A stretch of DNA of 64,000 nt. It comes from JBNKFV01 sp050289485. GTDB taxonomy: Bacteria > Pseudomonadota > Gammaproteobacteria > Pseudomonadales > Cellvibrionaceae. The translations under genes were made by a program, and so were the position numbers. Under the pieces are notes generated by a model. It ran no database searches. It saw only the letters and a list, made by a program, of their open reading frames with translations, and had not been told where the DNA came from. This document shows, piece after piece, positions 50,924 through 60,136 of this stretch; the first letter of the stretch is position 1, and each line of letters opens with the position of its first letter. The DNA is taken from positions 1 to 64,000 of the forward strand of contig JBNKFV010000002.1 of the NCBI GenBank assembly GCA_050289485.1, read 5' to 3'.

Positions 50924-52107
50924 AAGGTTATTTACGTGCCGACGGACGGAAAGGCATTCGTAATCAGATTCTGGTGGTATACCTGGTGGAGTGCGCCCAC
51001 CACGTGGCGCGTGTGATCGTTACGCAAAGCGCTTCCGCCTCTGTGCAACTGATAGGTTTTCCCGGCTGTTATCCCAATGACTATTCACTGAGAATCATGG
51101 AGCAGCTGTGTACTCACCCCAATGTGGGTGGCGTTCTGTTGGTCTCCCTGGGCTGTGAAGGCTTTAATCGGGAACAGCTGGCGGCCACGGTAAACAGTAG
51201 TGGCCGCCCCCTGCGGACACTGGTGATACAGGAGTGTGGCGGCACGTCGTCGACGATAGCCGCAGGAATGGCCGCTGTAGGTGAGTTGACGCAGATCCTG
51301 CAGGACGTGCCCCGTGTGGAGATGGGGGTTGAGGATTTGGTCGTGGGCACCATTTGTGGGGGCTCCGACGGAACCAGTGGCATCAGTGCCAATCCGGCCG
51401 TCGGCCGCTGCTTCGACCGCTTGATTGAGCAGGGCGCTGCCTGCATCTTTGAAGAGACTGGGGAGCTAATTGGTTGTGAACATATCATGGCCGAGCGCGC
51501 CGTAACGCCTGCGTTGGGGCAGGAAATTCTCCGTGCGGTGAACAAGGCGGAAGATTACTACCGTGCCATGGGTTACGGCAGCTTCGCGCCTGGTAATGCC
51601 GAGGGCGGCCTTACCACGCAAGAAGAAAAATCACTGGGTGCTTACGCTAAATCCGGCGCGTCGCGTATTCACGGGTTGATAAAACCTGGCGACCTGACAC
51701 CCGGTGCCGGGCTTTACCTGATGGATGTGGTGCCCGACGGCGAGCCTCGTTATGGTTTTCCCAATATCGTCGACAATGCGGAGATTGTGGAGTTGATCGC
51801 CTCCGGTTGTCATGTGGTGCTGTTTACCACGGGGCGTGGTTCGGTGGTTGGATCCGCTATTTCCCCGGTGATCAAGGTTTGCGCCAACCCGGAAACCTAT
51901 CGGCGTATGCATGAAGATATGGATGTAAATGCTGGAAGAATCGTAGAGGGCAGCGCCAGTGTGGATGATATTGGTGAAGACATTTACCAACTGGTATGTC
52001 GGGTAGCCGGTGGCGAGCAAAGCCGTTCCGAGGCACTTGGGCACCAGGAATTTGTCTTGACCTACAAGTATTTTGAGCCCAATGGGCCAGCATGCCTGCC
52101 GCGTTGA
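50920..52107 (+). CDS. UxaA family dehydratase large subunit, probable L-fuconate dehydratase
   Basis: 395 residues from the GTG at 50920. The sequence KGYLRADGRKGIRNQILVVY, GVLLVSLGCEGFNREQ, VIQECGGTSSTIAAGMA, VGTICGGSDGTSGISANPAV, EETGELIGCEHIMAERAV and YGFPNIVDNAEIVELIASGC is the UxaA catalytic part. The family dehydrates altronate and galactarate with iron. In this cluster the expected substrate is L-fuconate, giving 2-keto-3-deoxy-L-fuconate, because no enolase-type L-fuconate dehydratase is present. L-fuconate and D-altronate have the same C2-C4 configuration. Substrate assignment is inference. Confidence 0.88.
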   Translation: MKGYLRADGRKGIRNQILVVYLVECAHHVARVIVTQSASASVQLIGFPGCYPNDYSLRIMEQLCTHPNVGGVLLVSLGCEGFNREQLAATVNSSGRPLRTLVIQECGGTSSTIAAGMAAVGELTQILQDVPRVEMGVEDLVVGTICGGSDGTSGISANPAVGRCFDRLIEQGAACIFEETGELIGCEHIMAERAVTPALGQEILRAVNKAEDYYRAMGYGSFAPGNAEGGLTTQEEKSLGAYAKSGASRIHGLIKPGDLTPGAGLYLMDVVPDGEPRYGFPNIVDNAEIVELIASGCHVVLFTTGRGSVVGSAISPVIKVCANPETYRRMHEDMDVNAGRIVEGSASVDDIGEDIYQLVCRVAGGEQSRSEALGHQEFVLTYKYFEPNGPACLPR

Positions 52108-52142
52108 TGCGGGTTGGCTGTATTTAAGTGAGCGTGAATAGC

Positions 52143-53177
52143 ATGATTGGGCAAGTACGGCGGCAGCTAGGCAATACGAACTTAATGGTCAGCGAACTGG
52201 GGTTTGGGGCTGCCACACTGGGTAATCTCTATCACCCTGTTTCCGATGCTGCGGCGAAGTGTGCGGTTGAGCGGGCGCTGGCTGCCGGTATTAATCATTT
52301 CGATACAGCGCCTTACTACGGTTTTGGTTTGAGTGAGCGCCGCCTGGGTGATGCATTGCGGTTACTGCCGGCGGAGCAATATGTACTGTCTACTAAAGTA
52401 GGGCGTCTGCTTCAACCCTGTGGTCGTGCCGAAGACAAGTATGGCTTCTGCTCCCCCATGCCGTTTGAACCCGTTTACGACTACTCCTACGACGGCATTA
52501 TGCGCTCTTACGAGCATAGTATTCAGCGTTTGGGGCTGCCCCGGATTGATATTTTGTATATGCATGATATCGGGCGGGTAACCCATGGTGACGAACACGA
52601 CCGCTTGTTTCGCATTGCCATGGAGGGGGGCTACAAAGCGATGGATGAGTTGCGTTCGCAGGGATTGGTACAGGCTATTGGTCTGGGCGTGAATGAGTAC
52701 CAGGTTTGCGAACAGGCCATGGATCATGGCGATTTCGATTGCTTCTTGTTGGCAGGGCGTTACACGCTGCTTGAGCAGGATGCCCTTAATACTTTTTTGC
52801 CGCGCTGCGTCAGGCAAAACGTTTCCATTGTGTTGGGTGGGCCGTATAACTCTGGCATTTTGGCCACCGGTGTACGGCGCGAAGGGGTTGTCCCTCACTA
52901 CAATTACCAGCCCGCAAGTGACGCTGTTATTCAGCGTGTGCAACGCATCGAAGCCTGGTGCGATGAGTATGGGGTTTCCCTGGCGGCGGTAGCACTTCAG
53001 TTTCCACTGGCGCACCCGGCCGTATGTAGTGTGATTCCCGGATTAAATTCCGAGACCCGTGTCGAACAGGCGCGGGGCCAAATGCAGGAAAATATACCCG
53101 ACGCTTTTTGGATGGCACTGAAAGACGCAGGCTTACTGCATCCGGACGCACCATTGCCGGGCCGGGCGGATCATTGA
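52143..53177 (+). CDS. Aldo/keto reductase, probable L-fucose 1-dehydrogenase
   Basis: 344 residues from the ATG at 52143; GTG starts at 52128 and 52134 are alternatives. Fold: RRQLGNTNLMVSELGFGAAT, NHFDTAPYYGFGLSERRLGD with the Asp and Tyr of the catalytic tetrad, LSTKVGRLL with Lys, and IDILYMHDIGRV with His. The ending VALQFPLAHPAVCSVIPGLN is typical. The best match is the D-threo-aldose / L-fucose dehydrogenase group, which oxidises L-fucose at C1 with NAD(P)+ to the lactone. L-galactose is an expected alternative substrate. Confidence 0.87.
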   Translation: MIGQVRRQLGNTNLMVSELGFGAATLGNLYHPVSDAAAKCAVERALAAGINHFDTAPYYGFGLSERRLGDALRLLPAEQYVLSTKVGRLLQPCGRAEDKYGFCSPMPFEPVYDYSYDGIMRSYEHSIQRLGLPRIDILYMHDIGRVTHGDEHDRLFRIAMEGGYKAMDELRSQGLVQAIGLGVNEYQVCEQAMDHGDFDCFLLAGRYTLLEQDALNTFLPRCVRQNVSIVLGGPYNSGILATGVRREGVVPHYNYQPASDAVIQRVQRIEAWCDEYGVSLAAVALQFPLAHPAVCSVIPGLNSETRVEQARGQMQENIPDAFWMALKDAGLLHPDAPLPGRADH

Positions 53178-53204
53178 ATTTTACCGTTATTCGTGGACTT
53201 TTTT

Positions 53205-53981
53205 ATGACTCAGCAACTTAAAGGCAAAACCGCACTGGTTACCGGTGGTGGCAGTGGTATAGGCGAAAGCATCAGCCTGAAACTGGCCAGCCAGGGCGCG
53301 AAGATTGTGGTAGTGGATATGAACCTCGATGCCGCCACAGCCACAGCGGAAAAAATTTCAGCGGCTGGCGGCAAGGCGAGTGCTTTTCAGTGCGATGTGT
53401 CTGATCAGGCGCAGGTCGATGAGGTATTTGCGGCGATTCAGGCTACCGATGTTATTGACGTGTTGATCAATAACGCGGGCATTGCGCACGTGGGAAATCT
53501 GGAAAAAACCAGTGAAGCGGATCTGGACCGGCTTTATCGGGTCAACGTCAAGGGTGTGTACAACAGCATGCGGGCTGTCATTGAGGGTATGAAGGCGCGG
53601 CACAGCGGGGTCATCATTAATATGGCGTCTGTGGCAGCATCCGTCGCGGTGGCTGATCGATTTGCCTATTCGATGACCAAAGGGGCTGTGTTGACGATGA
53701 CCTATTCGGTAGCCAAAGACTATATTCACGACGGCATCCGTTGTAACTGCATATCGCCGGCGCGGGTGCATACGCCCTTTGTGGACAATTTTCTGGCGCA
53801 GAACTATCCCGATACCCGGGACGAAATGTTCGAGAAACTATCCCAAAGTCAGCCTTTGGGGCGCATGGGGCAGGCAGAAGAAGTTGCCGGCCTGGTGGCC
53901 TACTTGTGCTCCGATCAGGCCGCGTTTATTACCGGCACGAATATTCCCATCGACGGTGGGTTTATCACATTGAACAGTTGA
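53205..53981 (+). CDS. SDR dehydrogenase, probable 2-keto-3-deoxy-L-fuconate 4-dehydrogenase
   Basis: 258 residues from the ATG at 53205; the in-frame ATG at 53193 is less likely. A classical short-chain dehydrogenase: TALVTGGGSGIGES cofactor loop, NNAG, catalytic Ser in NMASVAAS and Tyr-x3-Lys in FAYSMTKGAV, and the ending FITGTNIPIDGGFITLNS. In the L-fucose pathway this step oxidises C4 to 2,4-diketo-3-deoxy-L-fuconate, the substrate of the FAH-type hydrolase at 58323. Order and neighbours support this; sequence alone only gives SDR. Confidence 0.85.
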   Translation: MTQQLKGKTALVTGGGSGIGESISLKLASQGAKIVVVDMNLDAATATAEKISAAGGKASAFQCDVSDQAQVDEVFAAIQATDVIDVLINNAGIAHVGNLEKTSEADLDRLYRVNVKGVYNSMRAVIEGMKARHSGVIINMASVAASVAVADRFAYSMTKGAVLTMTYSVAKDYIHDGIRCNCISPARVHTPFVDNFLAQNYPDTRDEMFEKLSQSQPLGRMGQAEEVAGLVAYLCSDQAAFITGTNIPIDGGFITLNS

Positions 53982-54060
53982 GCAAGCGTTTTGCTACGTG
54001 TGTTTTCAGCTATCTGTCCAGGTTAGGGCCTAATTTAAACTAATAACGAAGGGTACTGCG

Positions 54061-55419
54061 ATGAATACAGTTGAGTCGGCTGAAGCGCCTGCCGAAATAA
54101 ACAAGCCAGAGGCCACCAGGCCCGTGGAGGTGGTGCCGGCATCGTTGCTGGTACCATTCGCCTTAATCACGTGTTGTTTCGCACTTTGGGGGTTTGCCAA
54201 TGATATTACCAACCCCATGGTTGCGGCATTCCAGAAAATTTTCCTGACCGGTGCCGCGGAAGCAACCTGGGTTCAGGTAGCCTTCTATGGTGGCTATGGT
54301 GTGATGGCAATCCCCGCCGCCTTGTTTATTCGTCGCTACTCCTACAAAGCGGGTATGCTGACCGGCCTGGCGCTGTATGCCATAGGCGGGTTGCTGTTTA
54401 TACCGGCCAGCGCTATCGGTGAGTTCTTCCCCTTCCTGCTGGCTTATTTTGTGATTACCTGTGGCTTGTCGTTTCTTGAGACCACCGCGAATCCCTATAT
54501 TTTGTCGATGGGGCCGGAAGAAACTGCCACCCGCCGCTTGAATCTGGCGCAGGCGTTTAACCCCATTGGTTCCTTGATTGGCATGTACATCGCTTCACAG
54601 TTTATTTTGGCGAAACTGGACGAGCGAGGTAAGGATGCCAGAGCGTTACTGCCGGTCGACGAGTTTGAAGCATTGAAAGCGGCAGATCTGGATATTGTCA
54701 GTCAGCCTTATGTCATGATTGGCATCGTGATCGCGTTGCTGTTTATCCTGATTGCCAGAATGAAAATGCCCGACAACAAAGCTTCTGCCATTGTGGATGA
54801 CAGTATCGGCGCTATCTTTGGTCGACTTATCCGGTCGAAAACCTATGTTGGCGGTGTGGTGGCCCAAATGTTCTATGTGGGCGCGCAAATCATGTGCTGG
54901 ACATTTATCATCCATTACGGCACCGAAGTGTTTATGGGCCAGGGGGTGTCTGAGAAAGATGCCCAGGTCTTGTCACAACAGTACAACATTGCGGCCATGG
55001 TCATGTTTTGCCTGAGCCGGTTTGTGTGTACTTTCCTGTTGAAGTTTATCTGTCCGGGGCGGCTGTTAATGATGCTGGCCCTGGGTGGCATCACCCTCAG
55101 TCTGGGTGTGGTTCTGCTGGGTGGACTGCCGGGGCTTTACTGCCTGGTCGCTATCTCTGCCTGTATGTCGTTGATGTTCCCTACCATTTACGGCATTGCC
55201 CTGAAAGGCCTGGTGGGTGACGACGCAAAACTGGCGGCGGCGGGACTGATTATGGCGATTGTCGGGGGTACGATCCTGCCAATGGCACAAGCGCTGGTTA
55301 TCGATCATTGGGCGCTGGATCTGCTCGGTGCGATACAAGCCTCGTTTACCCTGCCATTGCTGTGCTTTATTGTCATTGCCGTGTATGGCTATTTTACGGT
55401 AACGCCACGTAATGCCTAA
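54061..55419 (+). CDS. fucP: L-fucose:proton symporter
   Basis: 452 residues, twelve predicted membrane helices, major facilitator type. Typical FucP blocks: CCFALWGFANDITNPMVAAF, FYGGYGVMAIPAALFIRRYS, SFLETTANPYILSMGPEETA, RRLNLAQAFNPIGSLIGMYI, and the C-terminal MSLMFPTIYGIALKGLVGDD. The Asp and Glu that carry protons and sugar (in FANDITNP and LETTANPY) are present. ATG start with GAAGGG upstream. Its end overlaps lutA by 8 bases. It imports L-fucose and possibly L-galactose. Confidence 0.93.
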   Translation: MNTVESAEAPAEINKPEATRPVEVVPASLLVPFALITCCFALWGFANDITNPMVAAFQKIFLTGAAEATWVQVAFYGGYGVMAIPAALFIRRYSYKAGMLTGLALYAIGGLLFIPASAIGEFFPFLLAYFVITCGLSFLETTANPYILSMGPEETATRRLNLAQAFNPIGSLIGMYIASQFILAKLDERGKDARALLPVDEFEALKAADLDIVSQPYVMIGIVIALLFILIARMKMPDNKASAIVDDSIGAIFGRLIRSKTYVGGVVAQMFYVGAQIMCWTFIIHYGTEVFMGQGVSEKDAQVLSQQYNIAAMVMFCLSRFVCTFLLKFICPGRLLMMLALGGITLSLGVVLLGGLPGLYCLVAISACMSLMFPTIYGIALKGLVGDDAKLAAAGLIMAIVGGTILPMAQALVIDHWALDLLGAIQASFTLPLLCFIVIAVYGYFTVTPRNA

Positions 55420-56185
55420 TCTGCAAACGCCAAAAAGCGTCGCGCTTTACGTCACCTGTCTGGCCGACATTCTACGGCCGAGCGTGGCCTTCGCGGCGGT
55501 CAAACTGCTACAGGAGGCCGGTTGCGAGGTTGTGGTGCCCAAGCGTCAGACCTGTTGCGGCCAGCCTGCCTATAACAGCGGCGGTGAGGAGGAGGCCAAA
55601 TTGCTGGCCCGGCAAGTGATAGAGGTGTTCGAACCTTATGACCAGGTTGTGGTTCCCTCTGGTTCTTGTGCGGGCATGATCAAGGAGCATTATCCAAAAC
55701 TGTTGGCAGGTGATACCCATTGGCACCCGCGGGCAGTTGCCTTGGCCAGCCGCACCTGCGAGCTGGTGAGCTTTCTGGTAGACCAGGTGGGAATGGAATC
55801 TGTGGCGGCGCAATACCAGGGTAGTGTGTGTTACCACGATAGCTGTGCGGGCCTGCGTGAACTTGATATCAAAGCCCAGCCGCGCAAGCTGTTAAACAGT
55901 GTTGCAGGGCTGCAGCTGCAGGAGCTGGAAGGCGCGGAAGAATGCTGCGGTTTCGGTGGCATGTTTTGTGTCAAATACTCCGATATTTCTGACCGGATGG
56001 TAAGCCGCAAAGTGGAGGCCATCGCGGCCAGCGGTGCTGATACCCTGCTCGCAGGTGATCTTGGCTGCCTGTTTAATATGGCGGGAAAACTGAGTCGTAG
56101 CGGAAGCCAGGTCAAGGTGCGGCATGTGGCGGAAGTACTGGCCGGAATGACAGACATTCCCGCCATTGGCGAGAAGGATGAATAG
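55412..56185 (+). CDS. lutA: L-lactate utilization protein LutA
   Basis: 257 residues with the two CCG repeats of the LutA/YkgE family: KRQTCCGQPAYNSGGEEEAK and EECCGFGGMFCVKYSDISDR. With LutB and LutC it forms a cytoplasmic iron-sulfur lactate dehydrogenase complex that oxidises L-lactate to pyruvate. Overlaps fucP by 8 bases and is directly followed by lutB, so the three lut genes are part of the fucose operon. L-lactate is one of the two pathway products. Confidence 0.93.
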   Translation: MPNLQTPKSVALYVTCLADILRPSVAFAAVKLLQEAGCEVVVPKRQTCCGQPAYNSGGEEEAKLLARQVIEVFEPYDQVVVPSGSCAGMIKEHYPKLLAGDTHWHPRAVALASRTCELVSFLVDQVGMESVAAQYQGSVCYHDSCAGLRELDIKAQPRKLLNSVAGLQLQELEGAEECCGFGGMFCVKYSDISDRMVSRKVEAIAASGADTLLAGDLGCLFNMAGKLSRSGSQVKVRHVAEVLAGMTDIPAIGEKDE

Positions 56186-57616
56186 ATGCAACCCACCTGT
56201 AATTCGTTCACAAGTAACGCCGCCACCGCACTAAAAGACAAGAAGCTTCAGGGGGCCCTGGATAAGCTGGGCAGTGGCCTGCAGGCACGCCGGGCAGCAG
56301 CGTTGGCGCAGTTGCCTGAATTTGAGCGGTTGCGGAACGATGCGCGCCGCATCAAGCGTCAGGTCATGGCGAACCTGGACGGTTATCTTGAGCAGTTCGA
56401 GCAGAAGGTTTTGGCCCAGGGCGGTCAGGTTCACTGGGCCGGAACGACGCAGGAGGCCCGTGAAGCGATACTGCGTATCTGCCGCGATGCGGGTGCAAAA
56501 ACCGTCACCAAGGGCAAGTCCATGGTGACCGAAGAACTGGGGCTGAATGAATTCCTTAAGGCGCAGGGAATGACGCCGGTAGAAACGGATTTGGGCGAAT
56601 ATATACTGCAATTGCGGCAGGAGGCGCCTAGTCATATCGTGGTCCCGGCCGTGCACCTGCAGCAGGATGATGTGCGGCAAACCTTTGTTGACCATCATGC
56701 TAACCTTGATCCCGAGCGGGAATTGACCACCCCTGAGAGCCTGGTGGGTGAAGCGCGTGAAGTGCTGCGCCGCCGTTTCAGTGAGGCGGATGTGGGGATT
56801 ACCGGTGCTAACTATCTGATTGCGGAAACCGGCTCGACGGTCATTGTCACCAATGAAGGGAACGGCGATTTAACCCAGACCCTGCCCAAAGTGCACGTGG
56901 TGGTGACTACCATCGAACGGGTTATCCCCACGCTGGATGACCTCTCTACTTTTTTGCGGTTACTGGGTCGCTCTGCCACAGGGCAGGATGCAACGGCCTA
57001 CGTTACCCTGTCCAGCAGTCCCCGGCAGGAGGGCGATCTGCATGGTCCCGACGCCTTCCATGTGGTGCTGCTGGACGGCGGGCGCAGTGATCTGCTGGGT
57101 ACAGAAAAGCAGGATCTGTTGAACTGTATACGCTGCGGCGCCTGTATGAATCATTGTCCGGTATACGCTTCTGTCGGCGGGCATGCCTACGGCTGGGTCT
57201 ATCCCGGTCCCATTGGCGCGGCGCTGACCCCGGCCCTGATTGGTTTGGAAAAATCCGCTGCGCTGCCCAATGCGTCGACCTTTTGTGGAAAATGCGACTC
57301 GGTTTGCCCGGTCAAAATTCCCTTGACCGACATTATGCGCAGCTGGCGTGTGCAGGAATATCAGCAGGGATTGTTATCGCCAACAGCACGCGCTGGTCTG
57401 GCTGCCTGGGCCTGGCTGGCAGGAAAGCCCCGAGCCTATCAGCTGGCGACCAGACTGGCGGCAGTTGGACTTGCCCTGTTTGGCAAGTGGAAGGGGTTGT
57501 CGCGGCTTCCGTTGGCGCGTGGCTGGACCCGACACAGGGATTTCCCTGCCGCCGAGGGCAAGACATTTCACGCGCAGATGAAAGCCCGTGGGTTGCAGGG
57601 GGTACGTTATGAGTAA
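56186..57616 (+). CDS. lutB: L-lactate utilization iron-sulfur protein LutB
   Basis: 476 residues. N-terminal LUD domain (GTTQEAREAILRICRDAGAK, KGKSMVTEELGLNEFLKAQG, TGANYLIAETGSTVIVTNEG) followed by two 4Fe-4S clusters, CIRCGACMNHCPVY and CGKCDSVCPVKIPL, then a short C-terminal helical region. It starts immediately after the lutA stop and its end overlaps lutC by 8 bases. The protein carries electrons from lactate in the LutABC complex. Confidence 0.95.
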   Translation: MQPTCNSFTSNAATALKDKKLQGALDKLGSGLQARRAAALAQLPEFERLRNDARRIKRQVMANLDGYLEQFEQKVLAQGGQVHWAGTTQEAREAILRICRDAGAKTVTKGKSMVTEELGLNEFLKAQGMTPVETDLGEYILQLRQEAPSHIVVPAVHLQQDDVRQTFVDHHANLDPERELTTPESLVGEAREVLRRRFSEADVGITGANYLIAETGSTVIVTNEGNGDLTQTLPKVHVVVTTIERVIPTLDDLSTFLRLLGRSATGQDATAYVTLSSSPRQEGDLHGPDAFHVVLLDGGRSDLLGTEKQDLLNCIRCGACMNHCPVYASVGGHAYGWVYPGPIGAALTPALIGLEKSAALPNASTFCGKCDSVCPVKIPLTDIMRSWRVQEYQQGLLSPTARAGLAAWAWLAGKPRAYQLATRLAAVGLALFGKWKGLSRLPLARGWTRHRDFPAAEGKTFHAQMKARGLQGVRYE

Positions 57617-58262
57617 TGCACGAGAACGGATCTTTGCCGCCATTGCCCGTCGCAAGCAGGCTATTCCCCAACCGGCGTTTGCAACGCCGGAGGCCCCCCT
57701 ATCCGCGGGTAATACTATTCCCGCCAGCGCACAGCTAACCGGTGCAGGACTGCATGCTGCGTTTGAACAGCGTGTGGATGCCAGTGGTGCTTCGTTCGAG
57801 CTGTTGGAATCCGATGCCGACATTCCTGCGGCTGTCGCTCGGTATTTGAGTGCGCAAGGCGCGCCGGGGCAGTGTTTTGTCAATGCTGCTGTGGCGGGCC
57901 TTGATTGGCTTTCGGTACCGGGCCTGGATATTGGCTGTCAGGCGGAGGATGCAGACCGGCCTGTGTGCATTGCATCGGCCTATAAAGGAATTGCCGAAAC
58001 CGGCAGCCTGGTACTGACCTCGGCGCCGGGGCATTCAGCGGCCAGCTATTTTCTGGCCGAATACCTGATCGTCATTTTGTCCCGCGCAGATATTGTGGCA
58101 ACTCAGGAGTCTGTGTGGACTCACCTGCGCCAACATCCGGGTGGGATGCCGCGCTCTGTGCACCTGATAACGGGGCCATCGCGCACTGGCGATATTGAAC
58201 AAAAAATAGTCATAGGGGCACATGGCCCCAAACGCTTACATCTATTGCTCAGGGCCGCGTAA
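57609..58262 (+). CDS. lutC: L-lactate utilization protein LutC
   Basis: 217 residues from the ATG at 57609; the frame to 57588 lies inside lutB. LUD-domain protein with ARERIFAAIARRKQ and IGCQAEDADRPVCIASAYKG, IAETGSLVLTSAPGHSAASY, and LSRADIVATQESVWTHLR, the LutC form that lacks clusters. Third member of the lactate oxidation complex. The stop is followed by 60 bases before the FAH gene. Confidence 0.93.
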   Translation: MSNARERIFAAIARRKQAIPQPAFATPEAPLSAGNTIPASAQLTGAGLHAAFEQRVDASGASFELLESDADIPAAVARYLSAQGAPGQCFVNAAVAGLDWLSVPGLDIGCQAEDADRPVCIASAYKGIAETGSLVLTSAPGHSAASYFLAEYLIVILSRADIVATQESVWTHLRQHPGGMPRSVHLITGPSRTGDIEQKIVIGAHGPKRLHLLLRAA

Positions 58263-58322
58263 CCGGCTCTGTATTCACGCTTCAGCCGTTTGCGGTTGTT
58301 AACGATAAACGAGGTTATCACT

Positions 58323-59171
58323 ATGAAATTATTGCGTTTTGGTGAACCGGGGCAAGAGAAACCCGGTTTGTTGGATGCGGATGGAAACATTCGCGATTTG
58401 TCTGGTCAGGTCAACGATATCGACGGCAACTTTCTGGAAAGCGACCTGTTTGCAAAAGTGCAGGGATTGGATCCCGCCAGCCTGCCTCTGGTTGCTGACA
58501 ACCCGCGCCTGGGGCCTCCTGTTGCCCGGGTTGGAAAATTTATCTGTGTTGGGCTCAACTACGCCGATCATGCCCGCGAATCCGGTATGGAGGTGCCATC
58601 GGAACCGGTCCTGTTTATGAAGGCGACATCGGCAATCACCGGCCCTAATGATGTGGTACAAATACCGCCAAACTCGAAAAAAAGCGACTGGGAAGTGGAG
58701 TTAGGTGTAGTGATTGGCCGCGAAGCCAGGTATGTGTCTGAAGCCGATGCCATGGATTATGTGGCGGGTTTCTGCGTGGTTAACGATTTGTCTGAACGGG
58801 AATACCAACTGGAGCGTCAAGGCCAGTGGGTGAAGGGAAAGGGCTGTGATACCTTTGGTCCTATTGGTCCTTATCTGGTGACCCCTGAGGATGCGGGCGA
58901 TGTAGACAGCGCCGGTATTTGGCTGGAGTTGAACGGGGAGAGGGTACAGGACGGCAATACACGTACTATGGTGTACAAAGTGCCGTTTTTGGTGCACTAC
59001 ATCAGCCAGTTCATGAGCCTGCAACCGGGCGATATTATCAGTACAGGTACGCCGCCAGGTGTGGGTCTGGGCATGAATCCCCCTAAATTCCTGCAGTCAG
59101 GCGACGCCATGCGTCTGGGTATCGATAACCTGGGTGAACAGTGCCAGCAGGTGGTGCGTTATGGTGAATAA
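58323..59171 (+). CDS. Fumarylacetoacetate hydrolase family protein, probable 2,4-diketo-3-deoxy-L-fuconate hydrolase
   Basis: 282 residues from the ATG at 58323 (MKLLRFGEPGQEKPGLLDAD), the standard start of this subgroup. FAH fold: KFICVGLNYADHARESGMEV, the metal-binding E-x-E in SDWEVELGVVIGREARYV, NDLSEREYQLERQGQWVKGK, and DIISTGTPPGVGLGMNPPKF. In the L-fucose pathway it splits 2,4-diketo-3-deoxy-L-fuconate into pyruvate and L-lactate. The lactate-using LutABC genes directly upstream support this specificity. Confidence 0.9.
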   Translation: MKLLRFGEPGQEKPGLLDADGNIRDLSGQVNDIDGNFLESDLFAKVQGLDPASLPLVADNPRLGPPVARVGKFICVGLNYADHARESGMEVPSEPVLFMKATSAITGPNDVVQIPPNSKKSDWEVELGVVIGREARYVSEADAMDYVAGFCVVNDLSEREYQLERQGQWVKGKGCDTFGPIGPYLVTPEDAGDVDSAGIWLELNGERVQDGNTRTMVYKVPFLVHYISQFMSLQPGDIISTGTPPGVGLGMNPPKFLQSGDAMRLGIDNLGEQCQQVVRYGE

Positions 59172-59216
59172 CCATTAGTGGCGCAATAGATTGAGCATTC
59201 GGCGCCGCCGAAACGC

Positions 59217-59244
59217 TTCCGTGCCGGGTAGGCCTGGCACGGAA
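59217..59244. terminator. Convergent terminator-like hairpin
   Basis: TTCCGTGCC (59217-59225) pairs with GGCACGGAA (59236-59244). It lies between the FAH-type gene and the convergent amidohydrolase gene. There is no T-run, so its strength is uncertain. Confidence 0.55.
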
Positions 59245-59297
59245 TGCGCCTGCATAATGGTTGGTTGTGCCTGCAATCGTGTCTGTTCTAAAAAGTG

Positions 59298-60125
59298 CTA
59301 CAGACGATAAAATCTGCAGGCATTGCCGCCAAAAATTTCTGCTTCATGATCCCGCTGTTTGCGTTCTACGTAATCCTTAATCAAGGTATAGACTTGCGAA
59401 TATTCACCCGCCAGTTGGCACACCGGCCAATCAGAGCCGAACATGACGCGCTCGGGTCCGAAACACTCAAAAACATGATCCAGGTAGCGCTCGAAATGGG
59501 CAGGCTTCCAGTGCGCCCAGTCGGCCTCAGTGATCATGCCAGAGAGCTTGCAGTAAACATGGGAGTGCGACGCCAGCTCGGCGATACTTAGCTGCCAGCT
59601 CTGCCATTGGCCGCCCTGTATGTCGGGCTTGCCGATATGATCCAAGACCAGGCGCATGGCCGGCAGGTGGTGGACGAGCTCGCAGGCTTGTGGCAGTTGT
59701 CTGGCAAAAACCAGAATGTCGTAGCAGTAGTCATGCTGGGCTAAGGTTTGCAGGCCACGGATAAAGTCCGTTTGTAACATGAAGTAAGGTTCTGGTTCAT
59801 CCTGCAATATATGACGGAAACCTTTTAGCTTGTTGGCGCTGGAAAACAATGCCAACTGGTCAGTCAGGGTATCGGACGTAATGTCTATCCATCCGACGAC
59901 GCCGCGGATAAAGTCAAACTGTTCGGCTAATGCCAGTAGCCATTGGGTTTCTTCCAGTGACTGGCGTGCCTGAACCGCGACGCAGCCATCCAGCTGAAAC
60001 TGCTCAAGTTCCTGGCGCAGGTCATTGGGGAGAAAGTCCCGTTGCAGCACACCCATGGCATCGGAAATCCAGCTGTATTGATCTTCTGTGTAGTGCCAGA
60101 AATGTTGGTGGGCATCAATCTTCAT
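59298..60125 (-). CDS. Amidohydrolase, probable L-fucono-lactonase
   Basis: 275 residues from the ATG at 60125 (MKIDAHQHFW). Amidohydrolase-2 / COG3618 fold: IDAHQHFWHY with the H-x-H metal site, MRLVLDHIGKPDIQ, and RVMFGSDWPVCQLAGEYSQV with the catalytic Asp. COG3618 includes experimentally studied L-fucono-1,5-lactonases. It opens the lactone formed by the dehydrogenase to L-fuconate. It is the last gene of the minus-strand operon. Confidence 0.9.
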   Translation of the reverse strand: MKIDAHQHFWHYTEDQYSWISDAMGVLQRDFLPNDLRQELEQFQLDGCVAVQARQSLEETQWLLALAEQFDFIRGVVGWIDITSDTLTDQLALFSSANKLKGFRHILQDEPEPYFMLQTDFIRGLQTLAQHDYCYDILVFARQLPQACELVHHLPAMRLVLDHIGKPDIQGGQWQSWQLSIAELASHSHVYCKLSGMITEADWAHWKPAHFERYLDHVFECFGPERVMFGSDWPVCQLAGEYSQVYTLIKDYVERKQRDHEAEIFGGNACRFYRL

Positions 60126-60136
60126 TGTATTTCCTA

